IMG/VR virus record: IMGVR_UViG_3300048836_001246
Span: 1-45,890 of that record
Direction: 5' to 3' (one strand)
DNA from: a virus
DNA: 45,890 nt
In this document: positions 33,305 to 39,910 of the stretch, piece after piece
Layout: each line of letters begins with the position of its first letter
How positions within the stretch are numbered: the first letter of the stretch is position 1
The notes under the pieces: generated by a model
Database searches by the model: none
What the model was told of the DNA's origin: nothing
Seen by the model: only the letters and a program-made list of their open reading frames with translations
Made by a program: the position numbers and the translations under genes

Positions 33305-35037
33305 GACGCGCGCCTCCTCTGTTCGTGAAACCCGGCGGCGGATCGATCGCTGGGCCGCATCACCTTGACGGTCGCCCCGGGATCGAGGGCCGCCTCCCAC
33401 GCCTGCCGGGCCAGGGCCGCGTAGAAGCGCGCCGCGGCCTCGCCGGTCAGGCGCTCGCTCGCCGTCCCGCCCCATGTCAGCCGCCGGCGCAGCTCGGGCG
33501 TTCGCAGGTCGTTGCGCACGGCCAGGAACACGGCCGCGGCGTCCGCGCACAGCCAGGGCGGCGCGCCCGGGTCGGGCAGGGGCGCATCGGGGTTCACCCG
33601 CCCCCAGCGGTCGCCCAGCATGCCGCCGGCGAAGGCCGCCAGGCTCGGTGCGATCACGACGCCGAGCGCATGGCCGCTCTCGTGCGCGGCCGCGCCGAGC
33701 GCCCAGGCGTCCTGCAGGTCGCCGGCCACCAGCAGCTCGATCGGCTGCGGCCAGGGGGTCAGCATCACGGCCAACCCGCGCGGATCGCCGACGACGCCCG
33801 CGAAGCCCTTCGACCCGTCGAACAGCGGCAGCACGGCCAGCGCCAAGGGCGGCTCGCCCCCCCGTCGCGACATCGGCGCCAGGACCGCCGGGGCGGTCCC
33901 GCCGCCCGGCATGGGCGCCCGCTGATGGGCCCGCAGTGTCGCCATGGCCCCGGGCAGACCCCGCGCGTCCAGTCCACGTGCGCCCAGCCAGGTGCGGAAG
34001 GCGCGGCAGTCGGCCGGCATCGCCTGATCCCACAGCGTCCGAACCTGCGAGACCTGGCCGGCCCTCTCCACCGGCGTCGCCGTCCGGGCCGGGCCCGCCC
34101 GATGCCGCTGGGCGGGCGCGAACGTGCGCTGCTCCGCCGTGCGCGGGTGCAGCTCGCCCTTGGCCAGCCCCCGGTCCACATGGCTTTCGATCTCTTTTCG
34201 CAGCCAGGGCTTGCCGCCGGGCGTCATGGCCTCGCCGGCGGCGATCAGGGCCTCGCGGGCATAGTCCCGCTCGATCTCGCGCCCGCCGACCAGCGAGCCG
34301 ACGAAGCAGCTATAGCCCCACAGCCGATCCTGCTGCTGGCCGACCGCCGCCGTGGCGATCATCCGGACGGCGGTGGTCAGGCAGGCCTCGCCGTACTTCG
34401 TCGCGCGGCCCTCGATGACCACCCGCTGCGCCCGCTGCGTTGCATCCGCCGGGGCGGCGGCGGGCATGGCCAGCTTTACCAGCCATTCGGGCGCCGCCGC
34501 GAATGGCGTCTCGCCGGGCGCATGGCCGGGCGTCCAGGCATAGACGCGGCCGCTGGGGTGGATGGACGGCGGCGCGACGATGTATCCGCCCTCGCCGCGC
34601 ACATCGATCTTCGGCCCGATCTTGCTGGCGCTGTTGCGGATCGCGAACCGCGGGTCCCAGGCGAAGCACAGGTGCCGGCCCTTGCCCGTCGACTGCTCGA
34701 CGGTGGCGGGCAGGGGGCCATGCACGGCGACCAGCGCCGCCAGCCCCGCCTCGGCTTCCTCGCCGTCGAGATCCAGCACCCAGAAGCCCGCGGGCGCCCC
34801 GGTTGCGATGCCGATGTTCGAGGCCGGGCCGGCGAACACCGGGCGGCGGTCGGTCTCGTCCGGCTTCAGCGGCAGCGGAACCCAGCCCGACCACCACCCG
34901 CTCACCGTCTCGGCGTCGGCGCTCGCGCTCTTCAGCCCCTCGGTCCGTCCGTAGGGTTTCTTGTCACGCGGGCGGAGCGGGAACACGCCGATCCCGGCGG
35001 CGGCATAGCCCTCGGCGGCGGCGGCCAGCGCGCTCAT
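33301..35037 (-). CDS. Bifunctional DNA primase/polymerase (AEP), Toprim-like C-terminus
   Basis: The 578-residue protein has an archaeo-eukaryotic primase domain (about 1-200) with the three motifs: DLDG (D89, D91), TGKGRH (H122) and KIDVRGEGG (D145). The C-terminal half contains a Toprim-like region (PIELLVAGDLQDAWALGAAA, then GVVIAPSLAAFAGG). It would make primers, or prime and extend, for phage replication with the adjacent helicase. The ATG at 35037 is preferred because the upstream ATG in frame (35067) lies in the intergenic palindrome. It overlaps the helicase GTG. Confidence 0.88.
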   Translation of the reverse strand: MSALAAAAEGYAAAGIGVFPLRPRDKKPYGRTEGLKSASADAETVSGWWSGWVPLPLKPDETDRRPVFAGPASNIGIATGAPAGFWVLDLDGEEAEAGLAALVAVHGPLPATVEQSTGKGRHLCFAWDPRFAIRNSASKIGPKIDVRGEGGYIVAPPSIHPSGRVYAWTPGHAPGETPFAAAPEWLVKLAMPAAAPADATQRAQRVVIEGRATKYGEACLTTAVRMIATAAVGQQQDRLWGYSCFVGSLVGGREIERDYAREALIAAGEAMTPGGKPWLRKEIESHVDRGLAKGELHPRTAEQRTFAPAQRHRAGPARTATPVERAGQVSQVRTLWDQAMPADCRAFRTWLGARGLDARGLPGAMATLRAHQRAPMPGGGTAPAVLAPMSRRGGEPPLALAVLPLFDGSKGFAGVVGDPRGLAVMLTPWPQPIELLVAGDLQDAWALGAAAHESGHALGVVIAPSLAAFAGGMLGDRWGRVNPDAPLPDPGAPPWLCADAAAVFLAVRNDLRTPELRRRLTWGGTASERLTGEAAARFYAALARQAWEAALDPGATVKVMRPSDRSAAGFHEQRRRAS

Positions 35038-35050
35038 GGCCGCCCCCAAT

Positions 35051-35065
35051 GCGAATTGGATTCCC
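35051..35065 (+). repeat. Dispersed palindrome, one mismatch (GCGAA-TTGGA-TTCCC)
   Basis: Lies between the divergent primase-polymerase gene and the plus-strand membrane gene, 14 bases upstream of the primase ATG. Confidence 0.45.
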
Positions 35066-35114
35066 ACGGGAGCTGTGCCAGCGTTTGCGGAGATGCTGAA
35101 TGTAGGGGGTGGCC

Positions 35115-35609
35115 ATGGGCAGGAGACTTCGGATGGAGCCTCGCGTTACGCCGCGCAACGCCATCGCCACGCGAAGCCAGCGGGCTGCCGAGAGAGATCG
35201 CTGGGAAGCGCGGATTGCTCTGCTGGACGAGCGACGAGAGTTCTGGCTCCGGCGTTCCATTGCTGTGGTCGGATTGGCAAACACAGCAGCAGTGGTGGCG
35301 CTCGGCTCTGCAGTACTTAACGCCGACGACAAACCTGCAATGGCGCAGCTTGTCATCGAGCCGATCCGGTGGTTCAGCGCCGGTATGCTCCTCAACGGCT
35401 TCGCGTTGATAATTATTGGCTCCTACGTAGCGTTTCGCGCGAAATCTATCCGCCTCCGCTACGAGCCCAGCGAGAAGGAGAAGTACGTAAGGGTCAATAC
35501 TGTGGTGTTGCTCTACGCGAGCAGCATTACAGATCTTCTCGCTTCGGGTGCATTTTCCATGGGCGTCGCAACCGCGATCGGTGTAGTCGCCGGCTTGGCT
35601 CATGGTTGA
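35115..35609 (+). CDS. Small membrane protein, probable moron
   Basis: The 164-residue protein starts at an ATG with TAGGGGG upstream. It has a basic, helical N-terminus (about 1-45) and hydrophobic segments near 49-68, 85-108 and 135-160. It lies on the plus strand between leftward replication genes and has lower GC. Its stop is 5 bases from the convergent methyltransferase stop. Structure and setting resemble the membrane genes at 6733 and 43832. Function is unknown; superinfection exclusion or host modification is possible. Confidence 0.7.
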   Translation: MGRRLRMEPRVTPRNAIATRSQRAAERDRWEARIALLDERREFWLRRSIAVVGLANTAAVVALGSAVLNADDKPAMAQLVIEPIRWFSAGMLLNGFALIIIGSYVAFRAKSIRLRYEPSEKEKYVRVNTVVLLYASSITDLLASGAFSMGVATAIGVVAGLAHG

Positions 35610-35614
35610 CCGCA

Positions 35615-36304
35615 TCACGCCGCCCTCGCGCCGAACAGCGCCGCGTCGTCGGGCCGGGTCAGCCGCTCGCGCGCGCCGGGCTCGATCGGGATGTTGGCCG
35701 GCCACCAGCGGCCATCGAACCGGGCCATGAACCGTCGCGGCCGCAGCACCGGCTTCATGAAGACCAGCAGGGCGTAGCAGGCCGCCGTCGTGCCGTCGGG
35801 CTCGTACCGTCCCTTGTGCATCGGCGCCCGCTCGATGAACTGGGCCAGCACCGTCAGCGGCGTCTCGTCGCCGTACAGCAGCGGCCAGCGGCCGACCGTC
35901 TCGGTCGCCGCCATCCGGACCAGCAGCGCCACCCCGCGCTCCGCCCGCGCCCAGCCCAGGCGGATGAAGGCCTCCAGGTGCCGGAACGGCGGATTGGTCA
36001 CGATCCACGCCGCCTTCACCGGCGCCGGCGCGTCGCTGACGAAGTCGTACAGGGCGTGGTCGCCATAGCGGTAGGCGTCGCTGGCGAAGATCTCGCCCGC
36101 ATAGTCCTTCGCCCCATGGACGAAGTGGCCGCCGCCGCAGGCGGGCTCCCACCACAGCCGCCGCGCGGCGGACGGATCGAACCGCAGGATGTGCTCGCAC
36201 GCGGCCCGCGCCGCCCAGGGCGGCGTCGGATAGAAGTCGTTGTCATCCAGAGGCGAGGCGCGGTGCGCGTCCATCAGCCCTACGGCGCGGCCCCGGCGGC
36301 TCAT
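35615..36304 (-). CDS. DNA methyltransferase-like protein with NPPF motif
   Basis: The 229-residue protein has an N-terminal FYPTPPWAA segment, a SAM-binding EPACGGGHF motif (53-61) and the catalytic NPPF (104-107). That is the order of N6-adenine or N4-cytosine DNA methyltransferases of phages. It begins with an ATGA overlap with the upstream gene. It may act as a second modification enzyme beside the D12 protein at the left end. The protein lacks an obvious target recognition domain, so specificity is unclear. Confidence 0.75.
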   Translation of the reverse strand: MSRRGRAVGLMDAHRASPLDDNDFYPTPPWAARAACEHILRFDPSAARRLWWEPACGGGHFVHGAKDYAGEIFASDAYRYGDHALYDFVSDAPAPVKAAWIVTNPPFRHLEAFIRLGWARAERGVALLVRMAATETVGRWPLLYGDETPLTVLAQFIERAPMHKGRYEPDGTTAACYALLVFMKPVLRPRRFMARFDGRWWPANIPIEPGARERLTRPDDAALFGARAA

Positions 36305-36570
36305 CCGAACACCTCGGCCAGAAAGGCGGTCAGACGTCCGCCCGGGCCCCAGACGGGCCGCTCGCCCTGCAGGGCGTTCAGCGCGCGCGCCGCCTCGGCC
36401 GGCGACCGGCCGAGCAATGCGTCCAGCGCCAGGTTGGTGTCGGCGGCCGACCGGCCCATCCACTCGGCCGTCGCCTTCAGATCGAACGCCGCCGCCGTCA
36501 CGCGGACGTGGGTTCTCAGTCCGGACAGCTCCTCGGCCGTCCAGGCGGTACGCGTCGGTCCCCTGCTCAT
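36301..36570 (-). CDS. Small early protein (89 aa), helix-rich
   Basis: The protein contains WTAEELSGLRTHV, then STAE-like helical segments with RSAADTNLALDALLGRS, suggesting a homeodomain- or SANT-like DNA-binding fold used by phage regulators. It overlaps the methyltransferase by ATGA and is encoded in the leftward early operon. The DNA-binding idea is tentative. Confidence 0.6.
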   Translation of the reverse strand: MSRGPTRTAWTAEELSGLRTHVRVTAAAFDLKATAEWMGRSAADTNLALDALLGRSPAEAARALNALQGERPVWGPGGRLTAFLAEVFG

Positions 36571-36573
36571 GGA

Positions 36574-36948
36574 TCACCCGTGGATGTCGGCCCGCTCGGG
36601 CCGCTGCGGCGCATCGTCCAGCGCCTGGAGGACCGCCAGGCAGGCGTCGGCCAGGTCGGCCAGCGCGCCCGCCTCGGCGATGCGGGCGGTGGCCAGCATC
36701 CCCGGCCACCGTTCGGTCATCCGGCACAGCCGGTCGAAGGGCGATCCGGCCACGGCCTGGCCGCTGGGCATCGTCCGCCCCCGTACGGCGTTGCGGGCCT
36801 TGGCGACGGCCTTGATGTCGCCCGCCGGGTCCTGAGCGGCCTCTCGCGCCACCCGGGCCAGCCGGCTGAAACGCCTCATGTCCTCCGGCGTCGGGGGCAG
36901 GGCGCGCGCAGCCTTGCGCCGCGCCAGGCGGTTGCGACGGTGCGTCAT
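36574..36948 (-). CDS. Early operon hypothetical protein (124 aa)
   Basis: A very basic N-terminus (RRNRLARRKAARA) is followed by helical segments; no motif is recognised. Its ATG at 36948 overlaps the stop of the gene beginning at 37376 (ATGA). It lies 3 bases before the next gene. Function unknown. Confidence 0.55.
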   Translation of the reverse strand: MTHRRNRLARRKAARALPPTPEDMRRFSRLARVAREAAQDPAGDIKAVAKARNAVRGRTMPSGQAVAGSPFDRLCRMTERWPGMLATARIAEAGALADLADACLAVLQALDDAPQRPERADIHG

Positions 36949-37376
36949 GGGCGGGGCTCCGGAGGAGGGGCCTCGCCGCCGGCCGAGGGGCAGGTGCCAC
37001 CGGCGGCGAGGCGTGCTTCCCTGCGAGCGTCCAGACTCAGAGGGGAGCAGTTGGAATGACGGAGGGCGAGATCACGGCCTTGGCGGCGCTTGAATTGGTC
37101 GAGGACGTGATTGTCCTTCTGGGCCTCGCCGAGCCGGAGCTGGTGAAACGGTTCATCGACGAGCGCAGCGAAGTCGCAGAGAGTTTTGCGATCGCGAAAC
37201 CCAAGCCGGGCGAACGGCCTGAGATGGCGGCGTTTCGCGCGGCGAAGCGCACGAAGCTTCTCGCGCTGCAGACCGCGGCGCGCCGCATCAAGGAAGGCCT
37301 TGATGCCTGAGTCATCGTCCGGCCGGACAGCCGCGCAGGCGGCCTTGTAAGCCGCGTAGAGGGTTTCCGCGCTCAC
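36945..37376 (-). CDS. Early operon ORF overlapped by an antisense gene
   Basis: A GTG start (37376) overlaps the previous stop and the end overlaps the next ATG, so both ends look like operon junctions. The first 23 residues (SAETLYAAYKAACAAVRPDDD) and the last 30 (SLDARREARLAAGGTCPSAGG) are protein-like. The middle, however, is the complement of a convincing plus-strand gene (37056-37310) and has poor character. I think a small gene was inserted into this ORF in the opposite orientation, by chance keeping it open. Whether a 143-residue product is made is doubtful. Confidence 0.4.
   Translation of the reverse strand: MSAETLYAAYKAACAAVRPDDDSGIKAFLDAARRGLQREKLRALRRAKRRHLRPFARLGFRDRKTLCDFAALVDEPFHQLRLGEAQKDNHVLDQFKRRQGRDLALRHSNCSPLSLDARREARLAAGGTCPSAGGEAPPPEPRP
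37056..37310 (+). CDS. Small hypothetical protein (84 aa) inside an antisense ORF
   Basis: An ATG with GAGGGGAGC about 8 bases upstream starts a helical protein (ITALAALELVEDVIVLLGLAE) with a basic C-terminus. Hydrophobic pattern and codon use are those of a real gene, unlike the reverse strand. It ends just before the 35-bp boundary repeat. Function unknown; it may be a lysogenic or regulatory small protein. Confidence 0.65.
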   Translation: MTEGEITALAALELVEDVIVLLGLAEPELVKRFIDERSEVAESFAIAKPKPGERPEMAAFRAAKRTKLLALQTAARRIKEGLDA

Positions 37377-37405
37377 TGGATGTCCTCCGGGACGGAGGCC
37401 GGCTC
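37371..37405. repeat. 35-bp boundary repeat, copy 1
   Basis: Shares all but one or two bases with copies at 37931 and 38474. On the minus strand it encodes EPASVPEDIQ-stop and supplies the GTGAGC start of the next ORF. It includes the short inverted repeat CCTCC/GGAGG. Confidence 0.75.
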
Positions 37406-37936
37406 GCCGGCGGGGGCGGTTGGACCACCCCCGCCGACTCGCCTCACGGTGGCGTCGTCACAACCCTCACCGGAGCCGATTTCATGGACGCCCAGGCCGC
37501 CGCGCTGCGCGATCTCACCGTCGTCATTCAGGCCATCGTCGCCGAACTGGAGCGCGCCGACCCGGGCTTCGCAAACCGGGTCAGCAAGCGCCTCGGCGTC
37601 ATGATCACCAGCGACAGCCGGCTGTCCGCCGCCCGGGCGATCGTCAGTGACGGCGCCGCCCACAGCTTCCGCATCTAGCGCCTCGCCCGCGTCAGCGGCG
37701 GTGTTGAGCAGGGTCGCGATATGGCGCGCTTCCGCAGCCGACAGGGGCGCCCAATCCCGGCGGGGCAGTCGGTATGGGTCCTTTCCGGGCGGCTCGCCGA
37801 TGCTGAGCACGACATGCCCGTCTGCTCGGTGGACGGTGACCGTCGTGACGTACTCATAGGTCGTGGTGCTGGACCAGGACTGGCTCACGCCATCATCGGC
37901 CAACGTCGTCACGCGCGGGGATCGTTGGGTGCTCAC
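37373..37936 (-). CDS. Early operon protein with shared C-terminal tail
   Basis: A GTG start at 37936 (VSTQRSPRVTTLADDG) gives up to 187 residues. The first 85 residues are convincing (TVHRADGHVVLSIGE, then LSAAEARHIATLLNTA). Residues about 87-150 lie opposite a plus-strand gene (37484-37678) and look poor. The end is GEPASVPEDIQ, nearly the tail shared with two neighbours. The original protein was probably shorter and interrupted near its 3' end. A similar domain (AEARHIA, DEAKHLA) occurs in the next upstream gene, so the two may be related. Function unknown. Confidence 0.5.
   Translation of the reverse strand: MSTQRSPRVTTLADDGVSQSWSSTTTYEYVTTVTVHRADGHVVLSIGEPPGKDPYRLPRRDWAPLSAAEARHIATLLNTAADAGEALDAEAVGGAVTDDRPGGGQPAVAGDHDAEALADPVCEARVGALQFGDDGLNDDGEIAQRGGLGVHEIGSGEGCDDATVRRVGGGGPTAPAGEPASVPEDIQ
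37484..37678 (+). CDS. Small helical protein (64 aa) antisense to an early gene
   Basis: It starts at an ATG with CCGGAG upstream and reads MDAQAAALRDLTVVIQAIVA, then a basic helical region and RLSAARAIVSDGAAH. The sequence looks like a genuine compact helical protein and is better than its complement. The gene lies in the 3' part of the minus-strand ORF at 37373. I do not recognise it. Confidence 0.55.
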   Translation: MDAQAAALRDLTVVIQAIVAELERADPGFANRVSKRLGVMITSDSRLSAARAIVSDGAAHSFRI

Positions 37937-37965
37937 TGGACGTCCTCCGGGACGGAGGCGGGCTC
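37931..37965. repeat. 35-bp boundary repeat, copy 2
   Basis: At the 3' end of the gene at 37933-38184, encoding EPASVPEDVQ-stop; the stop overlaps the GTGAGC start at 37936. Confidence 0.75.
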
Positions 37966-38184
37966 AGGCCAGATCCGGCGGGCCAGATGTTTGGCCTCGT
38001 CCGGTCCGAGTTGCAGCTCAGCCCGCTGTCCGCCGATGCTCAGCTCCAGACGCGCGGAACCGTCCGCCCCGGGAAAGGCCTCGACTGTCGTAAAGGTGGC
38101 GCGATAGCCTGCCACACCGGCGGGGATCTCGATCCCCCGCCCCGGGGGAGGGACTTCGATGCTGTCGATTTCGCTAGGGGACAT
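37933..38184 (-). CDS. Early operon protein (83 aa) with shared C-terminal tail
   Basis: It starts at the ATG at 38184 with GAGG 10 bases upstream. Residues 25-70 (YRATFTTVEAFPGADGSARLELSIGG) are beta-rich, then LGPDEAKHLARRIW and the tail EPASVPEDVQ. The similar arrangement in the next gene (strands, then AEARHIA) suggests duplication. Its start overlaps the divergent gene at 38159 by 26 bases. Function unknown. Confidence 0.55.
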   Translation of the reverse strand: MSPSEIDSIEVPPPGRGIEIPAGVAGYRATFTTVEAFPGADGSARLELSIGGQRAELQLGPDEAKHLARRIWPEPASVPEDVQ

Positions 38185-38464
38185 TCTGAAGGTCCTCGAA
38201 CAGTTCAAGGCGTGGCCGCGCATGACGGCGGCCCCGGATCGGATCGATGCGCTGGAGAAGCGGGTTGCGGCCTTGGAGACCCGGCTGGCCGCACCTGCCC
38301 GGCCCCGCACGCAACCCTGCGAGTTCTGCGATGAGGGGAACCTTCGGCTTCAGGACGAGAAGCTCGACCCCGGCCCGTTCGGACGCCTGGGCCGAAAGAT
38401 CAGAGTCCTGAAATGCGACCAGCCCGACTGCGGGCGTACCATCGAGCGCTATCTCGACCCCTAG
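38159..38464 (+). CDS. Coiled-coil zinc-ribbon protein (101 aa)
   Basis: The ATG at 38159 has a strong GGGAGGG 5-6 bases upstream. Residues 27-44 (DRIDALEKRVAALETRLA) form a short coiled coil; then CEFC (54-57) and CDQPDC (87-92) make a zinc-ribbon-like pair set. The gene is on the plus strand within the leftward early region, between the Cro-like gene and the gene at 37933. It might be a regulator expressed in the lysogen. No specific family is recognised. Confidence 0.7.
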   Translation: MLSISLGDILKVLEQFKAWPRMTAAPDRIDALEKRVAALETRLAAPARPRTQPCEFCDEGNLRLQDEKLDPGPFGRLGRKIRVLKCDQPDCGRTIERYLDP

Positions 38465-38473
38465 CGCGCCGCC

Positions 38474-38508
38474 GCTCACTGGACGTCCTCCGGGACGGAG
38501 GCCGGCTC
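38474..38508. repeat. 35-bp boundary repeat, copy 3
   Basis: At the 3' end of the Cro-like gene, encoding EPASVPEDVQ-stop. The following GTGAGC begins only a poor ORF, because the plus-strand gene at 38159 occupies the space. Confidence 0.75.
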
Positions 38509-38763
38509 GGAGTGCGCGAGGTAGCGTTCGTCGCCGCGCGGCTCGAAGTCTGCGAAGGCGACGGCCTCGCCCAGCTCCAGCCGCGCGCCATCGATGATCC
38601 GCTGGCGAAGGCGCGGCGGAACCACGCCCCCCGTGCCGCCCTTGTCGGGCGGCCAGGTCCAGGCATGGACGCGGCCACGGTGGCGCTTGGTCCAGCGGGC
38701 GATCTTCTCGACGCCGAAGCGCCCGATGATACGGTGCGCAGGTGTGGTGACGGTCTGGGTCAT
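38476..38763 (-). CDS. Cro-like early regulator
   Basis: The 95-residue protein contains AHRIIGRFGVEKIARWTKRH followed by RVHAWTWPPDKGGTGGVVPP, a helix-turn-helix pattern common in small phage regulators of the carph-isopro type. It ends with the shared tail EPASVPEDVQ. Its ATG lies 102 bases from the divergent repressor gene, with three operator-like palindromes between them. By analogy with lambda it would favour lytic development. Confidence 0.72.
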   Translation of the reverse strand: MTQTVTTPAHRIIGRFGVEKIARWTKRHRGRVHAWTWPPDKGGTGGVVPPRLRQRIIDGARLELGEAVAFADFEPRGDERYLAHSEPASVPEDVQ

Positions 38764-38778
38764 GAGGCCGATTGCATG

Positions 38779-38797
38779 TGTCGCGATTATCGCGATA
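38779..38797. promoter_or_regulatory. Operator-like palindrome OL1
   Basis: TGTCGCG-ATTAT-CGCGATA, a CGCG-N5-CGCG site. Nearest the Cro-like gene. Confidence 0.65.
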
Positions 38798-38801
38798 GAT
38801 G

Positions 38802-38820
38802 TCGCGCGTGATTCGCGCAG
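38802..38820. promoter_or_regulatory. Operator-like palindrome OL2
   Basis: TCGCGCG-TGATT-CGCGCAG; same CGCG-N5-CGCG core. Confidence 0.6.
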
Positions 38821-38836
38821 AAACGCAATATCGAGA

Positions 38837-38855
38837 CATCGCGTTTTTCGCGAGA
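38837..38855. promoter_or_regulatory. Operator-like palindrome OL3
   Basis: CATCGCG-TTTTT-CGCGAGA; same core. It ends just before the GGGAGG ribosome binding site of the repressor gene. Confidence 0.65.
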
Positions 38856-38864
38856 ACGGGAGGC

Positions 38865-39425
38865 ATGAAGCCGCCCGAAATTCGCGATCGCCTAAAGTCG
38901 ACTGGCCGCACGCAGGCCGCGCTGGCGAGACACATCGGCAAGAGCAAGGACTCGGTCAGCCGCCTGCTGACGGGGCAGCGGGCGCTCGAAGTCGATGAAG
39001 CAGAGGCGATCCGGTCCTTCTTTGGCGAAGATCAGCCCGCCGGCCCAACCTTCGTTCAAATCCCGGTCTATGGGTACGCCGCCGCCGGCGGCGACGATCG
39101 CGTGGCCATCGCGACAGACCAGGTGCTCGATCGCATCGAGATCCCCGCGGGGCTGACGCGCGGAGAGGCCTTCGCTATCCGCGTCTCGGGCGACAGCATG
39201 GAGCCGCGCCTCTACTCTGGCGAGCTGGTGATTGTCGGCAAGGGCGTGCCGCCGCAGAAGAACGGCGACTGCGTCGTCGAGCTACGGGACGGGTCAGCGC
39301 TGGTGAAACAGTACCGTTCCCAAAAGGACGGCGTCGTCTTCCTTCACCAGCTTAATCCCGATCAGGAGCTGCGTTTGGACGCGGCTAAGGTCCGGGCGAT
39401 CCACGCTGTTCTGTATCGGCGGTAG
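38865..39425 (+). CDS. CI-like prophage repressor, S24/LexA-type
   Basis: The 186-residue protein has an N-terminal helix-turn-helix (about 14-43, TQAALARHIGKSKDSVSRLL). A LexA/CI-type peptidase domain follows, with an Ala-Gly cleavage site (YGYAAAGG, about 74-75), the catalytic serine in SGDSM (Ser111) and the lysine in LVKQY (Lys148). It would keep the prophage silent and be inactivated by RecA-stimulated self-cleavage, giving SOS induction. GGGAGG lies just before the ATG at 38865; an upstream frame to 38799 has no such site. Operator clusters flank the gene. Its 3' end overlaps the convergent lipoprotein gene. Confidence 0.92.
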   Translation: MKPPEIRDRLKSTGRTQAALARHIGKSKDSVSRLLTGQRALEVDEAEAIRSFFGEDQPAGPTFVQIPVYGYAAAGGDDRVAIATDQVLDRIEIPAGLTRGEAFAIRVSGDSMEPRLYSGELVIVGKGVPPQKNGDCVVELRDGSALVKQYRSQKDGVVFLHQLNPDQELRLDAAKVRAIHAVLYRR

Positions 39426-39786
39426 TCGCGGCGCAGCTGCGCTCCGGTAGCCCCTGGAAGACCTGACAGTCGAACAGAATGCGATCGAGACCGCTTGCGT
39501 CGTTCTTCGTGTAGGCGAAGACCGGCCGCTTGCCTTGGCCAACCACTGGAAGGTTAGGGTCCGGTATCTCTGACACAGACCGGTAACCCAGCAGCCAGCA
39601 ATAGCTCTCCTCGCTGCATTCCCGGCGGGCGGCGGCTTCGACCGCCCTAGCGTCCCCCAGGGCGGTAGGCGTCACCACAAATGCCACGAACGCGCCCTGG
39701 AGTTGGGTGCGATCGGTCAGGGTTTCCGCCTTCGGCGCGCATCCGTAAATCGCCAGCGCCGCGGCCAGCGCGAATCCAATTCGCAT
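39385..39786 (-). CDS. Lipoprotein beside the repressor, possible superinfection exclusion factor
   Basis: The 133-residue protein has a lipoprotein signal (RIGFALAAALAIYGC, Cys16), a perfect GGAGG upstream of the ATG at 39786, and a small cysteine-containing domain (ARRECSEESYCWLLG). It is convergent with the repressor and overlaps its last 41 bases. Lipoproteins in this place, expressed in lysogens, often exclude related phages by masking the receptor; that role is inferred. The first codons contain a perfect copy of the dispersed palindrome. Confidence 0.72.
   Translation of the reverse strand: MRIGFALAAALAIYGCAPKAETLTDRTQLQGAFVAFVVTPTALGDARAVEAAARRECSEESYCWLLGYRSVSEIPDPNLPVVGQGKRPVFAYTKNDASGLDRILFDCQVFQGLPERSCAATTADTEQRGSPGP
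39770..39784 (-). repeat. Dispersed palindrome copy (GCGAA-TTGGA-TTCGC on minus strand)
   Basis: Perfect copy at the start of the lipoprotein gene. Its orientation is opposite to that of the copies from 610 to 35051. Confidence 0.6.
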
Positions 39787-39822
39787 CAGGTCCTCCAGTG
39801 TCCGCGACATCGTTGCATCGAC

Positions 39823-39841
39823 TGTCGCGCTTGACGTGTCG
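39823..39841. promoter_or_regulatory. Operator-like palindrome OR1
   Basis: TGTCGCG-CTTGA-CGTGTCG; one base off the CGCG-N5-CGCG core. It overlaps the -35-like TTGACGT. Confidence 0.55.
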
Positions 39842-39857
39842 CGAAAAACGCTTCTTC
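39831..39857 (+). promoter_or_regulatory. Putative rightward early promoter
   Basis: TTGACGT (39831-39837), 12 bases, then GCTTCTTC (39850-39857). It fits the Caulobacter-type consensus and is overlapped by operator-like sites, so a bound repressor would block it. It would drive the operon from 39911. Confidence 0.5.
39837..39855. promoter_or_regulatory. Operator-like palindrome OR2
   Basis: TGTCGCG-AAAAA-CGCTTCT; one base off the core. It lies within the promoter spacer. Confidence 0.55.
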
Positions 39858-39867
39858 CTCGCGCATA

Positions 39868-39886
39868 CGTCGCGCTAATCGCGACA
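39868..39886. promoter_or_regulatory. Operator-like palindrome OR3
   Basis: CGTCGCG-CTAAT-CGCGACA, the most symmetric site (GTCGCG/CGCGAC), just downstream of the predicted start point. Confidence 0.65.
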
Positions 39887-39910
39887 TGATTCGCAGCGAG
39901 GACCGCGACG

